In this document: piece by piece, positions 46,546-58,847 of the stretch
How positions within the stretch are numbered: the first letter of the stretch is position 1
Layout: each line of letters begins with the position of its first letter
NCBI RefSeq assembly: GCF_905475395.1
Contig: NC_058339.1
Coordinates: forward strand, 37,953,172 to 38,017,171
Length of the DNA: 64,000 nt
Origin: Chrysoperla carnea
Taxonomy: Eukaryota > Arthropoda > Insecta > Neuroptera > Chrysopidae
Reading direction: 5' to 3'
Made by a program: the position numbers and the translations under genes
Notes under the pieces: generated by a model
Databases searched by the model: none
Told to the model about the DNA's origin: nothing
The model's input: the letters and a program-made list of their open reading frames with translations, nothing else

Positions 46546-46634
46546 AAAGGGCAAAATAAAAAATAATTTAACAAATCAAAAAAAACGACTGCATTAAATT
46601 TAAACTGAAAGAAAAAAACAAGACCAGCTGTTTA

Positions 46635-46722
46635 CATAGCGACTTTATCAGTCGGGACCCATTAAAATCTAGACCGGCTTAAATCTTCCCAATAATGGGT
46701 CCCGGCTGTTAAACTCGCTATG
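46635..46722. repeat. Hairpin with ~28-bp arms between the two BESS exons
   Basis: CATAGCGACTTTATCAGTCG continuing GGACCCATTA pairs with TAATGGGTCCCGGCTG continuing TTAAACTCGCTATG. About 25 of 29 positions match and the loop is about 30 bases. Either a tiny MITE or an RNA structure. Confidence 0.6.
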
Positions 46723-47685
46723 GAAAATATCAAATACAAATTGGAAATTAACAAAGGAATTAACAAAAACGCAGAAATTAAGAGTAAATATTTCTATAGT
46801 GTTTCTTTAGAAATTTTTAAGCACTAAATTTTGAATTTTGAAGAGGGCTGATTATGTGCAAGTTCAACCCTGATCTATGACGTTGTGTCATATAAACCAG
46901 AATTATGTAACCAGAGCTTACTGCCACTGTTTTTATTGTGTTAATTTTGACTGTCCAAAATTTTTGTGTTCTTTGAGCTAAACATTTCATATTTAAATTA
47001 AATGTAAGTTTTCGTTAATTTTCAATTTTATTTTAATTAAATGATTTATTTTCATTTTAAAAATATTGCCCATTTCAAAAATTAAATCATTTTTTTCCCA
47101 ACAGAAATTTATTAACTGACATGTACATACAACAATAATGCAGACTCTTAATTCGAAATATGGAAAACATACATCTAGCTCGCATCTTATATGAACTTTC
47201 GGAAACACGATTTCCTTTCCACGGACAGGAAGAAAAAATTTTTCAAAATGAAAAGATTTCTGAAGGAAAAATTTTTGCCTTTATTCTCCATTTGCAGTCG
47301 TATTAACTATTTTTAGACTAAAGTTCCAATTTGTAAAAGAATTGCTTATGATGTCAACAAATTTTCGTAAATTAGAAATCTGAAGTGATAAAGTTTTTGG
47401 AAAATGTTTTCTTTAAAGCTCCTCACTGTGTTTGTAATTCAAAATTTGCTGTCTTTTACCTATTTACCCCTATTTTTTTTTTTTCAAAAACTGGAGACAC
47501 ATTTGGAAAATCAGAGACTCCGGTCCATATCAGAGACTTGGCAGGCCTACTTTCAACCAAGCATGACCAACCCCCCCGCCGTGGCATTCTTAATGGCATC
47601 TAGTAGTTTATATTTTAACATAAAATAACTAATTTTAATTTTTAGTTAATTTATTTGTTTAATAATCTATTTGTTACGATTTCAG
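46723..47685. other. Non-coding stretch between the BESS exons
   Basis: No recognised exon. The frames at 47385-47628 cross a T-run and show no domain. Confidence 0.4.
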
Positions 47686-47912
47686 AAAAAAAAGAATGTT
47701 ATATTACTGAATCAACAACACCAATGAATCGTCGAGACTCATTATCCACACTCCAAATGTCGTCAAATATCGACAATGAATTTGACGCATTTGGACGAAA
47801 TGTATCATTACAATTACAACAAATGCCATTAGATCATGCATTGGAAACGCAAGAACTGATTCAACGAGTGTTACGACAAAAACGTTTACAAATTCAAAAA
47901 TCTAAGTTATAA
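47686..47912 (+). CDS. 3'-terminal exon with BESS motif (copy B)
   Basis: Starts after a good acceptor (ACGATTTCAG) in phase 1 and ends with TAA at 47910-47912. The core NEFDAFGRNVSLQLQQMP is identical to copy A and is followed by LDHALETQELIQRVLRQKR, with only five residue changes over the shared block (AA to DH, II to VL, V to L). Most nucleotide differences in the core are synonymous, so the copy has been kept under protein-level selection. The N-terminal part (EKKECYITESTTPMNRRDS) is alignable to copy A's VKEECISSTTSTM but diverged. It is either an alternative last exon of one gene or the end of a tandem paralogue. Confidence 0.7.
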
Positions 47913-47958
47913 TCATCATGTCCTTAATAATATTGTTAAACATCAGTCGAAATTTCTA

Positions 47959-47964
47959 AATAAA
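47959..47964 (+). terminator. Poly(A) signal after BESS exon B
   Basis: AATAAA about 47 bases past the stop codon. Confidence 0.5.
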
Positions 47965-48864
47965 ATCATTTTTTACACTTAAGAAATTTAATTTTATTAT
48001 TTTTTCATTTCTTAAGAAAGTTGAAAAATTACAAAATGGTTTCGATGGTAAGTATTGGGTAAGTATAGGTAATTTTAAAAATAAACTATCAATTAGAAAT
48101 TCAATTTGAGGGTTTATTGATTTTATTTCGATAAAAGTTTTGAGTTATGGTTATCAATAATGGCAATTACCGTTAAAAAATTTTAATCTCATGTAAAATT
48201 TAATAATAATAAACGAGTTGTGAAATAGTTTGTTGTTAATTTGCACAAGTTATTTATACGATAATTGAGTTGCTCGTATACGAATACGACATAAGTTGCC
48301 TCTCTGTGAACAATTTTTCATGAAACGAGATTATTAAAAAATATAGTTAAAAAGAAAAAAGTTAAACAGGCCTTTGTCCGGATGTCGATTTCATGTATCT
48401 TTCGTTCAAATTTGAAAATGTAAGATAATAGATAAGAATACTTGAAATAAAAAATCAAATTGATTGAAAAAATGAAAGATATGATCAATTAAATCTTTTT
48501 CTGTCGCAAGTTATGGCGTCACCACGTGCTATTTTCCTCTCTTTCTATTTGTACATTTAAATTCTTCATATTTTCGTAATTATTGTTGTTGTCCAAAAAT
48601 TGATTTCACACGATGTTTTGACTCGATAACGAACATCGATTGAGGCTATAAAAATTTTTGACATAGACCTACAAATAACAGGCAGATCTTTTAAGATCTA
48701 CTAATTCATAATATTGTGATAAGTAAAAAAATGAACGCAATCGTAATAGAAAACTAGACAAAGACGCAAAGATCTTAATCATGGTTTTGCACCTGTAGTC
48801 TTGGTTTTGCTTTATACGCCTACTGTTGACCTAGGTCTAACAGCAAGAGTCTTAATTTTTTACT
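47965..48864. other. Non-coding stretch, no gene seen
   Basis: No exon, RNA gene or matched repeat was recognised. Confidence 0.4.
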
Positions 48865-49186
48865 TTAAGGTACTATCGGTAATAGATTTTCCATTCAGAA
48901 TTTAATGAAACTTGACATAATTGTCCATTATTATATCATAATTAACCAGTTAAATTTTTAGGGGCCTTCAGAGAACTGAAAAAAAGATATTTTAAAGATA
49001 TTTTTATATTGATCCTTATGGGAAATCACAGATTTTATTTTATTTCACAAAGCTGGACCTTCAGATTTTCAGTTCTCTGAAGGCCCCTAAAAATTTAACT
49101 GATTAATTATGATATAATAATGGACAACTATGCCATGTTTCATTCAATTCTGAATGCAAAGTCTATTACCGATAGTACTACCTTAA
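48865..49186. mobile_element. TTAA-flanked foldback MITE
   Basis: TTAA at 48865-48868 and 49183-49186. The ends are inverted copies for more than 100 bases: CTATCGGTAATAGA near 48873 with TCTATTACCGATAG near 49162, and GGGGCCTTCAGAGAACTGAA with TTCAGTTCTCTGAAGGCCCC. The loop is about 80 bases. TTAA indicates piggyBac-type mobilisation. The arms are about 90% similar, so it is fairly young. Confidence 0.75.
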
Positions 49187-50342
49187 TGCTAACTTACTGT
49201 TTCATTATTTAAACACTTCGAAAGATGATTTAGAATACATTTTCGTAGAGAGAGGTAATGAAGAGAAAATGTTTAAACTTTTTCGATATCAACACAAAAC
49301 ATTACTTTCAATGAAATTTTATAAGCAAGATTAGAATATTTTAGTAAAAATTTAGCAGACTGATTAAATTTTCCAAACGGAAGGCTTAGTTCTGTACGTA
49401 TTAACCCACTTTTCATTCCATTTAATTACTGAATCAAATATTTTTATAATATTTTAAAGAAAATATATATAAAATTTTAATTGCGGCGTTTTTATTGATA
49501 TTATATTTTATAAATAACATATTAATTTAATATCCAAGATTATAAAGATATTTATTTATTTATTTATGTTTTTTAACTTAATTATTACCATTTAATTAAC
49601 AATATAATACACTTTAATTACATACATACATAAAAACAACATGAAATTATAATAAATTAACAAACCAACTATAGCCATTGTTTTTATTTATTTATTTTTT
49701 TTTTTACAAAAACTTGGTGTAAAGACTGTAATAAGAAGATCAAAGTGAAACAGACCATGTGAATTGTGTCACAATTAATAATAACAATATAATCATTGTA
49801 AAGACATACACACGTTTTTCATTTCTTTTTCCTTCTTGTTTATACTTTCCTTATCCGGTTTTGTTTCATTGATTTTATTTCAAAAAAAAAACAAACAGAA
49901 ACAACAAAATCAAAACTGATTAAGTATTGATAGAGCCATTACTTGAGTAGCTGACTCTCTTTATTTAAACTATTTTTAACACTTCGGATCATACCTGTCT
50001 TGTTAAAAGACATAAAAAACATATAACAAAGTCAAAGTCTGCCCAGCTATGGATTAGAGAATAGAAAATTTTTGTAAAACAAATTTATTACGTTTATATT
50101 ATAAAATAATTTTGCCTAAAAATGGTCAATTTTTTACTATGTCAATGCGTTTAATAAATTTATGGAAAATGACTTATAAAGAAAATTAGAAAAGCTGAAA
50201 ATTTTAATTCTGGGATTTGAATAATTATTTTTGGATCGAAAATAGATGGGTTAAGTCTTAAATTATAAGAAATTTTAAGCATAAGATCCATGAAAATCAT
50301 AAATTGACTCAAAATATTTTTTTTTCGTCATTAGTGCACTCG
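49187..50342. other. AT-rich non-coding stretch, no gene seen
   Basis: Contains (TTTA)n near 49553 and (ACAT)n near 49621. No exon was recognised. Confidence 0.4.
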
Positions 50343-50484
50343 TTCGAAATAAATATACTCATCGTCACAAAATTTGCACGGTTTTTACCATTCTAATTGA
50401 TAATACTATAACAGTACATATAGCTATATCACTAAAAATTGTAAAACCTGTGCAAATTTTGTGACTCAGAGATACATTTTGCGA
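50343..50484. repeat. 142-bp inverted repeat
   Basis: GTCACAAAATTTGCAC (50364 on) pairs with GTGCAAATTTTGTGAC (to 50465), and weaker pairing extends out to TTCGAAAT / GCGAA. Probably a tiny MITE. Confidence 0.55.
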
Positions 50485-51262
50485 ACTTATCATTTTGATC
50501 CATTTTCAATATCAAGCTCATCACTTTTTATGAATCGCATAAAAATTTGTCTTTCCTCTCAATTTTTTTTGTCTCTCCCCTTGTATTTTTACTCTTCGTA
50601 AATCAACTAAGCCCCTTTTTCCTATAGATTTATATTTTTCTCTTTTTTCCTCTCCCCGAGGCCCTTAGGCAATAGCCTAGTCTGCTTAATGGTGTTAATC
50701 CGTCGCTGATTTCAGGTTCCTCAAGTTTTTATGGTACTTGCGAAAATCAGACCATGTAGAGAGTCCTAACTACATGGTGCAGATTTTTAGACCAATCCAT
50801 ACCTACAGTTTTGTAAAATAATAAAATATATAAAGATATAATTTTGTATACAAAAAAATAAATAATTTAGATTAATTCAATTAAAAAATAACTAAAAAGT
50901 ATATAATTTTTTGAGGCCATCCATAGTAATTGATACATACTTTAGATATTATATCGTGCATAGATGATTTCAGAATTTGTTGCTAGAAATTTGTTTTTTT
51001 AATAGACTGTGCGTCTCAGTCACACAATCACATATGTTTTTTAATTATTTCTAATTACCATGTATTTAAAAAGTAAGTTATTATTCGTACAAACTAAGTC
51101 TACCCGCATCAACGACCAATATCAACCAATATTCTTAGGTTTTTTCCCATTTGATTCCATTGGGATTTCAAAAACATTACCTTAATTTTCAAGGCGATTC
51201 ACTGCATAAAAAGATTGAAATGCATCAAATACGGAAATCAAATTAAAATTGACGTTGGAATT
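50485..51262. other. Non-coding stretch, no gene seen
   Basis: TTAATCCGTCGCTGA near 50696 resembles one end of the hAT-like MITE at 15253. Nothing else was recognised. Confidence 0.4.
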
Positions 51263-51949
51263 ATGTATATTTATCGATAGATGGTTTCCACGCGATCAAA
51301 TTAATCGTTCAATAAAGATTTATAGTGATGTATAAGCTAGTTAATTTTACTGCTTATGACTTATGGTAAGACACCTATTTCAACGTAAAATTTCTTTTTT
51401 TGTATTAGTTTTTGCCGGCTGGCTGTTTTTACTCTTGGCTTTTGTTGACTTGTAATGATATTAAAACAAATTTTCATAGGCGTATAATAAATTCTAAATA
51501 CAAGTTCAAATATGTTACGGGTAAAATGATCCCCTTTATATAGGCTAAAATGATCCCTGTTTTGTGTGTAAAATTATTATAGATAAAATTATCCCCCATC
51601 ATGTAACGGGTCTTGAATGTGTTGATTTAGATGAATTTACCAGTTATTTTTGTTTTCATATCAATCGTTGATGCAATGTAAAAGAACAGTTAATATTTTA
51701 TGTGAACTGTTTGATAAAAAATGAAATGAGATCATTTTACCTACTATCTTTACAAAGTCGGTCAAAAAGATACCTTTTGAGAAATATTGAATAGTTCTAA
51801 AACTTTGAACAGATAAAAAGAAATTTACATATCAATATTGTAACAATTGAATAAAGAATTCGAAAATATTTCGACGTTGTACATATTTCGAATAGTTTGA
51901 CTATTAATTACATTTTTTCTAAGGGGGGTCATTTGAGATCACCTCCCCC
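51263..51949 (+). repeat. 5'-truncated copy of the GGGGAA-ended MITE
   Basis: Matches 37857-38573 through most of its length, including the 3' end (ATCACCTCCCCC at 51949, followed by TA). The first 70 or so bases of the full element are missing. Confidence 0.7.
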
Positions 51950-54550
51950 TATATAAGCGATACAATAATATCAGATATATTCCCGTCCATATTAACAAAC
52001 AACTCAAATCTGAATATAGAACTAGGAAAACTAAAAAACTACCTTAGGTTATTAAAATTTTTGCCAAAAAAATGTTTAATATCAAGTTTTCAAGCTTAGA
52101 AAACGTATTTCTAGATAATATTACTTATAAATAAATTTATAGCAATTGTACCACCCTGTATTCGTACTTTTAAGATACATTGTATCTAATTCTATACATT
52201 TGTAATAATTTAAAGTCTCCTTATCATTGTTATAGTTTAATAAACATTACCATATATGGTTATTTTTATAACATTGTTACGGTACATACTTATCGTGTTA
52301 AATACAAATAATATTTATACATTACATTACATTACATATGGATAGGATATTATATTATTATGTATAGTATTTTAAATGTCTCTAGGCAAAAATCAAGGAC
52401 CATTAATTAATTATATTTTATATTAATAGCTTTTTAAATAATAGAAAACAAATTTTTTAAATTATTTCATTTCAGTTTGATTGTGTAATTTATCGGCACA
52501 CCTCAAACAAATCAAGTTTGTCAATAGGTGTGTCATACATATATAGGTATTATATCAGCAAATAATTAGTGGGATTCCTTCCTTAATTCTATGTAATTTT
52601 ATTAGTTCATTAAAATTTGTTATGTTTATTTAAGCATAAATTTGAATAAACCAAAAACGCTCGATAAAAATAATTTTGGGAAAATTATACATTATGATGG
52701 AAATGTGGCAGAATCATTTCTGTTTAAAAAAAAGGAAAAGTGGCAGAATCATTTCTTTTAATAATTTTTATCAAAAATTAAATTTTTGGTCTTAAAGTAT
52801 GTTTAAAATTTTCCATGTACATCATGCCACATAAATAGATATAAAGTTAAATATTATTAAAATAGGTAGGTAGGTGTTAGTTTATTAATAAAAACTTAGA
52901 TAATAGACGATAGTTTTCAAACTTCCTCGCAAAAACCACAATTGCTTAAATATAATATAAACATCGATAAATATCGATAGAAACAACATTCTTAAGTACA
53001 CATGCGCTTGGTGTTACGTACCATTTACGAAACCACAAACTGAATTTTCTTTTGAAAAATAAACTTCTAAGCTTTTTTCGTAAGATTTTGCAATTAAAAC
53101 TGCCAAGTTTTTTGATGGAAGGCCAACAATTGACGTTCAAAAGAGACGTCTCATGGGCATTTAGGGTTAGACCTTGATCTGCAAGGTCAATTAATGGCGA
53201 ATGTGGCGAATAAAAGCCCGTTTTAATTTAGTGTTTTTCCATTACAACATCTGCAGAAATCAATATAAAAGTCTATACATGAAAATGCCTTGGAATATTG
53301 AAACAATGTCCGATCACGAAACCAGGTTTTTTCGGTGCTCTTTTGAATGTCAACGTACAATTTTTCTAAAACTTCCCCAAAGTTTAAAATTGCAGCAATT
53401 TTTTATACTCAGCTTCTTTCAAAACTAGTTATATTTCGGAAAATAACGTCAAAGACAAAAAAAATTTGTGCTTTGTGTATAGAACTTTCTAATTAAAATA
53501 TGACCAGTAATAAAAACGAGTTGACCTTTAACGAATCTCAAAGATTCAATCCAAGGTGCGTATGGGATGCCTATCTTTAACTTTTGCTTAAAAAATTATT
53601 CTGTATATCACTAAACTTAAGAGAAAACTTCTGGGAGATACTGTACTTATATATATTTATTAGCTCATATTTTCAGCTGTTTATTTAGAGCATACATCTG
53701 AAAATTTCACTTACAATATTAAAAAACTTTATGAATTGAATACTTATCCCCCAATAAAAAAAAAAGAATAAAGGAATCCCATTAATAAATTGTCTAGCCT
53801 GTTAAAATAAATACCTATATGCATACCACAACTATGTTCTTCTATCGTTCTATGAATATGATTCGTGTGAGATGATTCGCTTATATGCTTACCGATTTAA
53901 TAATAGCTAATTAATTAATATAAATTAAAAGTAAGAATTATGTAAATTTTATTTTATGAAAATGAGATCTATTTTAAGTACATATTTATATTTTATTTTT
54001 TTAGTACTAATAATACGTTTCACACAACATTAAAATAGATTGGCTGTTTCGGTTTATGTCTGTTTGTATGTTTGTATATGTGTGATATATTTACACACAA
54101 ACTCTTCATTCACCACGTTCAAAGACCTCTTACATTCTATTTTTTTGTTATTTTATGTCATGTTGTACACTTTTGAGCGAAAAAATTGTATGTTCTAGAA
54201 AACACGATTTTTCTTTGACCCAGGAATTAGAATTTGACCCAGGAAAATTCATAACAGCACTTTTCCTTCGGAAAACGTTGGAGGGAGGTGCTCACTGGCA
54301 CTCTACATTTCGGTTTTTTTGAATCCAACTCTGTTGCGTCATCCGCCATCGTGAATTTGAGTTTGAATTTTTGTTTATTGAATAACGCGTTTATTTTCAA
54401 TTTTACACGACAAATGGTAATTACCAAAATTATTTTAAATCAAATTTCCTACAATTTTGATACTTATAAATTTTTTCCTATGATCGATATAGACCCGAGA
54501 AGAGGTAGTATGATGACCTACCATTCTAAAACTGGAATAAGTGGGATAAT
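51950..54550. other. AT-rich non-coding stretch, no gene seen
   Basis: Holds an (ATTAC)n microsatellite at 52319-52336 and a small hairpin with CACACCT / AGGTGTG arms (52497-52532). No supported exon. Confidence 0.4.
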
Positions 54551-54745
54551 TTATCGTAATAGGGTATTCTACTATGCTTGAAAAAATACTTCAAAATTTT
54601 GATTTTCCTAATTAAAAGCCACCAAAAAATAAATTTCGGCAAAATAAACACGTTTTCTTGCCATAAAATTAAATTAATTTTTAAATTTTTTTTTATTCTG
54701 TCAAAAACGATGTTAGCCATTTTGGTGACGTAATATTGGTAAAAA
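54551..54745 (+). repeat. Partial copy of the AATAGGGTA element
   Basis: Shares TAATAGGGTATTCTACTAT, AAAGCCACCAAAAA, CTGTCAAAAACG and TTTGGTGACGTAATAT with 531-710. The right half of the element is missing. Confidence 0.65.
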
Positions 54746-54779
54746 CAACAAATACATAATGCACCGTTTAAAGGTTACG

Positions 54780-55222
54780 ATGTCACTGAGAAACACTTTT
54801 AACTTATAACACTCCTTCTTAAATCAATATCCAAGTGATGACCAAGGACATCAGATGAGATTAAATGGATATTTAGAGAGCTATCACTTTTTGGGACAAA
54901 TTTTTGGAAATATGTTAATTGAAATTAAAATATTTGAGTTGAATTTCATTCATTTCCATAGTAATTATTAATATGTCCTGCCTTTTCCAAACTGAATCGA
55001 TTTTGAAGATCGTCGCCAATTTTTTAGTTTTTCGGGTACGGAAAGCTAAGCTCGTACTTGAAACATAGCTAAGAAAACCTTCATTGAATAACCTTTCAAA
55101 TGAAATCAAATAAATCTAAATCAGTTCATCCGTTCAGGCGCTACGATATCACAGACAGACACGCACACACACATAAGGTTAAACTTAAAACACCCCTTTT
55201 ATATTTCGGGGGTTAAAAACTG
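54780..55222 (-). repeat. CGTAGC/CTAAACG family copy, inverted relative to 58848-59470
   Basis: GGACATCAGATGAGAT near 54847, TTTTCCAAACTGAATCGATT near 54983, CATCCGTTCAGGCGCTACGA near 55127 and a terminal TTCGGGGGTTAAAAAC all occur as reverse complement in the 58848-59470 copy, in the same order. The two are inverted copies of one unit. Confidence 0.65.
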
Positions 55223-56219
55223 AAAAAAATTCAAGTATACAAACTAATTAGCAAAGACTCATTTTTGTTTGAATTCAAGTGTACTTATGTATAGTGTAAT
55301 GTTGCTTATTCAAAGCCAATGTTTCTTCTGGTCTATACACGATAAATAACCTTGATTTCTAATTTCTTTTCATTAATTAAATGAATAACTTTACTCACTC
55401 TAAATTCATGAATATGCAGTTAGAAGTTATTTGCACACACACATACATACATTTAAAGAAGATACGAATTTTTTTCATACCAATTATTTATTAGAAGAAA
55501 TCGTAATATTAAAGCAAAGTCAACAAGCGTTATTCACGAAACTTAAAAATTTTGTTTGTTAGTTCAGTCAACTTCTTTTTTTTAGTTTACTTTTTTTTAA
55601 TTTGGATTCGCTTGTGTAATTTTTAACTTCCCAGAGGAAGTTAAAGTAATGGGGCCGATTTTGAAAATCTCGGAAAAACTGAATAAACAGAATCTGAAAA
55701 GTGGATAAAACACATCATTTATCTATGGAGATAATGATCGTTCCAGCATAAACTGCAGTACATGTTCGAAGAATAATCTATGAAAGCTAACAAGACCTTT
55801 TTTTAATGTTTTTTCCCTGGAAAGTTAGTCGTGTGGACTACAGGGGTCGCAGTCACGCGACTTCAGTACCATACCGACTATGTACTGCCCATTTATTTCA
55901 TCCATTTTGTTTTATTTTCATACATCCGCCTTATTTCGAGGTCCCAGTAAGCAACTGCTCCTTTGCCACCACTTAAATTGCAACTGCTCCTTTGCCACCA
56001 CTGATTGATTGCATTTTAAAATTAAAATGCAATCATTAAAATTTTGACGGAAGCATTAATAAAAAATTTTTGAGGAAAAAATAAAAATAATTTTGTAAAA
56101 CTTAGATATTTTATGAGATCACAGCCCGTTTTAAATCTATGTGTATCCCGCGAAAAAACTCAAAAATGCGTGATGTAATCGTACTTGCATTTATATATTC
56201 GCTTTTTAGTTTTTTACCC
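55223..56219. other. Non-coding stretch with a short direct repeat and palindrome
   Basis: GCAACTGCTCCTTTGCCACC continuing ACT occurs at 55951-55973 and again at 55980-56002. It is followed at once by a palindrome with 14-base arms (TGATTGCATTTTAA / TTAAAATGCAATCA, 56006-56035). No exon was recognised. Confidence 0.5.
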
Positions 56220-56345
56220 TGAATGTGAGAAGTATATCAAGGTATATTAAATTTAGTCCCAAGTTTGTAAACTTAGAAATATTGATACAAAATTTAGGTA
56301 AAGGTGTTCATAAAATCACACAATTGGCCGCGAGCACGATAACTC
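56220..56345 (+). repeat. Family B repeat fragment
   Basis: TCCCAAGTTTGTAAACTTAG, AAGGTGTTCATAAAATCACA and CACGATAACTCGAAATTGAA match the family seen at 44490 (inverted), 57960 and 59880. Confidence 0.6.
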
Positions 56346-57959
56346 GAAATTGAAAAGAGATAATATGAGACACTCGACGATAAGAATAACTTTCGAATTG
56401 TTTATTAAGAATATTGTTTATATTTTCCAAGATTTTCAAATCAAGCATTGGTTTATTAATTTTTTTTTGGCAGTGGATATTTAATACCAACAACGAGACG
56501 AGAAGTATTTAAAACAGATCATTATCCTATTACAAGGAGATAGATGTCAAAATCAACTAGAAGCAATTTGTCTGAATAATAATGAATGTGTGTGGAATCA
56601 ATTAAATATAAACAAATGATTCAAAGTTCAATCGGATATTGTCTAGAATATAATTTAAATTCATACAAAACTGTTATATTTTTTATTTTTTTGCATTTGT
56701 TGGGCTTATTTGCAATTCTAAACATGATACTTCTGGAAACTTTTATACTTGAAATAAAATTTTAAAATCGCTCCAGTGTCTATATATCAATTTTTTGTAT
56801 TAAAGATAAATACTTATTTCGATAGTAAAAATAAAATACTTAAATTGAAAACGTTAAATGTTAATTATTACCTATGTCTTCATAATGGTGGAAGTGCAGG
56901 TAAGCAAGTTAACATATATGTTTTTATGATAAAATTGACTGTTTTCTGCGCTTCCACCAAAAAAGATTAGTTAAATGAATTTGAATGCGTTCTTGAAATA
57001 TCAAAAATCACCTGTACCTAATTTAAAATTTATCTGTTTGCAATGTAAGAAAGATAGCTGTACTATTTATTTGTTCAAAATCATGAAAAGGGTTAGATAT
57101 GAAGTACAAGGCAAATATGACCCAAATCTGTTTTATTTGCATTTCATTTTGAATTTTTGATCAAACTTTGGATATATTTAAAAACCCTTTCTTCTAACTC
57201 GTTGTGTCTGGCTTGTCTGCTTGTCTCCGAAAAAAACTTTGGATCGATTATTAACTGTTTTCCTTTGATCAAATCGAGCTGAAACTTTGCAGGCAGATTG
57301 GCAGATTCGTGGCGACGCTAAAAATGATCAAACAAATTTGCGTCCAAGTTTTATTGAAAATTTTAGAAGTTGCGAATAATACTAGATCAAACTGTTATGT
57401 TCGTATATTTTCACCCAATTTTTCTTTGCTTTTCACGCAAAACTATTGGAAAAAGTGTTTGTCGAATCATTGAAATTAGAGTTTTCTTTTTAAGTACAAC
57501 TTAATTAAATTGTAGGATAAAAGAGAAGACGAAATTGTATTTTTTCCCGCTTCAAGATAAAATAAGAGTAATTAAAATTTTGTCCGCCATAACGGTCACA
57601 AAAAAGTCAACAATTCACTTGCTTTGATTATCACAAAAATTTCTTATCAATAAGTTCAATCATTTTTCACAAATATTATCGTACTTTTCGAAGATAATAA
57701 TGTTTTATTATTTAAAGATTCCTTAAATTTAACAACCCTTTAAGTATTGATCGCTTATTAATTTTTACGAATAAGTTGAAAGCATAATGATAATTGAAAA
57801 AAAATTTATCACTAGAGGCGTAACTATTATTTATCTTGTTTTGTCTATTTTACTAATCATTTATTTAAAATAAAATTCCTATGTGTGTGGCGTTCAAAAG
57901 TATTTATTTATTATTAGAACGAGGCGAAAAACCTGTTAAAAAATTAAATAATATTTTTA
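56346..57959. other. AT-rich non-coding stretch, no gene seen
   Basis: Short frames near 56776-57160 are AT-rich, lack domains and lie between repeats, so they are not called as genes. Confidence 0.4.
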
Positions 57960-58260
57960 TACCATATATATATACAATAAACCTTGGTCCCAAGTTTGTT
58001 ACGCTTAAAAATATCGATGCTACGAGCAAAATTTTGATAAAGGAGTTCATAAAAATCGTTTAGGGTTGTCCGTTTGAATGTCTGTCTGTACGTGAACACG
58101 ATAACTCAAAATTCTGCCTACTCGTGAGGGCGCAAATTATGTAGTATGTATTATATGGAAATATTATGTATGTGTGTAGCGTAATCAACATTGTCTATAC
58201 ATGGTATTTCAACAATTAACACAGTCAATCGTTGGTTTTCATTTGTTTTTTCGGTATTTC
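57960..58260 (+). repeat. Family B repeat copy
   Basis: Contains GGTCCCAAGTTTGTTACGCT, GTCTGTCTGTACGTGAACAC, CGATAACTCAAAATTCTGCC and ATTTCAACAATTAACACAGT. Extends about as far as the inverted copy at 44490-44990. Confidence 0.6.
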
Positions 58261-58847
58261 CTCCATAGCTCTTAAAAACTTCAACTCATTACATATCAAA
58301 CTTACTATAAAACACTTTTAATACGCGATGAGAAAAGCCAAAAATTGAAATCTGAATGCCTATTATAATGAAATTATCTGAACCGTAATCTATTATCTAA
58401 TCGCTGTAACTGAATACATATTTTAAATATTTTTTTCATGAATCAGTAAGCCATTTACACAATTCAATTATAATTTGTTAATCAATAATTGATTAACGGA
58501 AATGACTTGTGTTATCTTAACAGTTCTGCGCACAATAGGATGATATACTATCAACTAGCTTCTATTTTTTAAGATCTATACTTACATACTCATATTGACA
58601 TCAATCCTTTTTTTGCCACAAACCTTGTAAAAATCCAAGACCATGACAAACAGTATATGGATTGTGCGAAACAGCGAGCTACATTTAAGAATTACTTTTA
58701 ATATTGTCTTGTTAAGTTATTTTTAGACATAAAGCCCTTATATAAACATATAGGAAAATCTTTGCTGATATTTCAAAACATTGGTGAATTTAGAAGACAA
58801 AGAAAAAAATATACTGGACCAAAATGTCAGGAAACAAAAACTATTTT

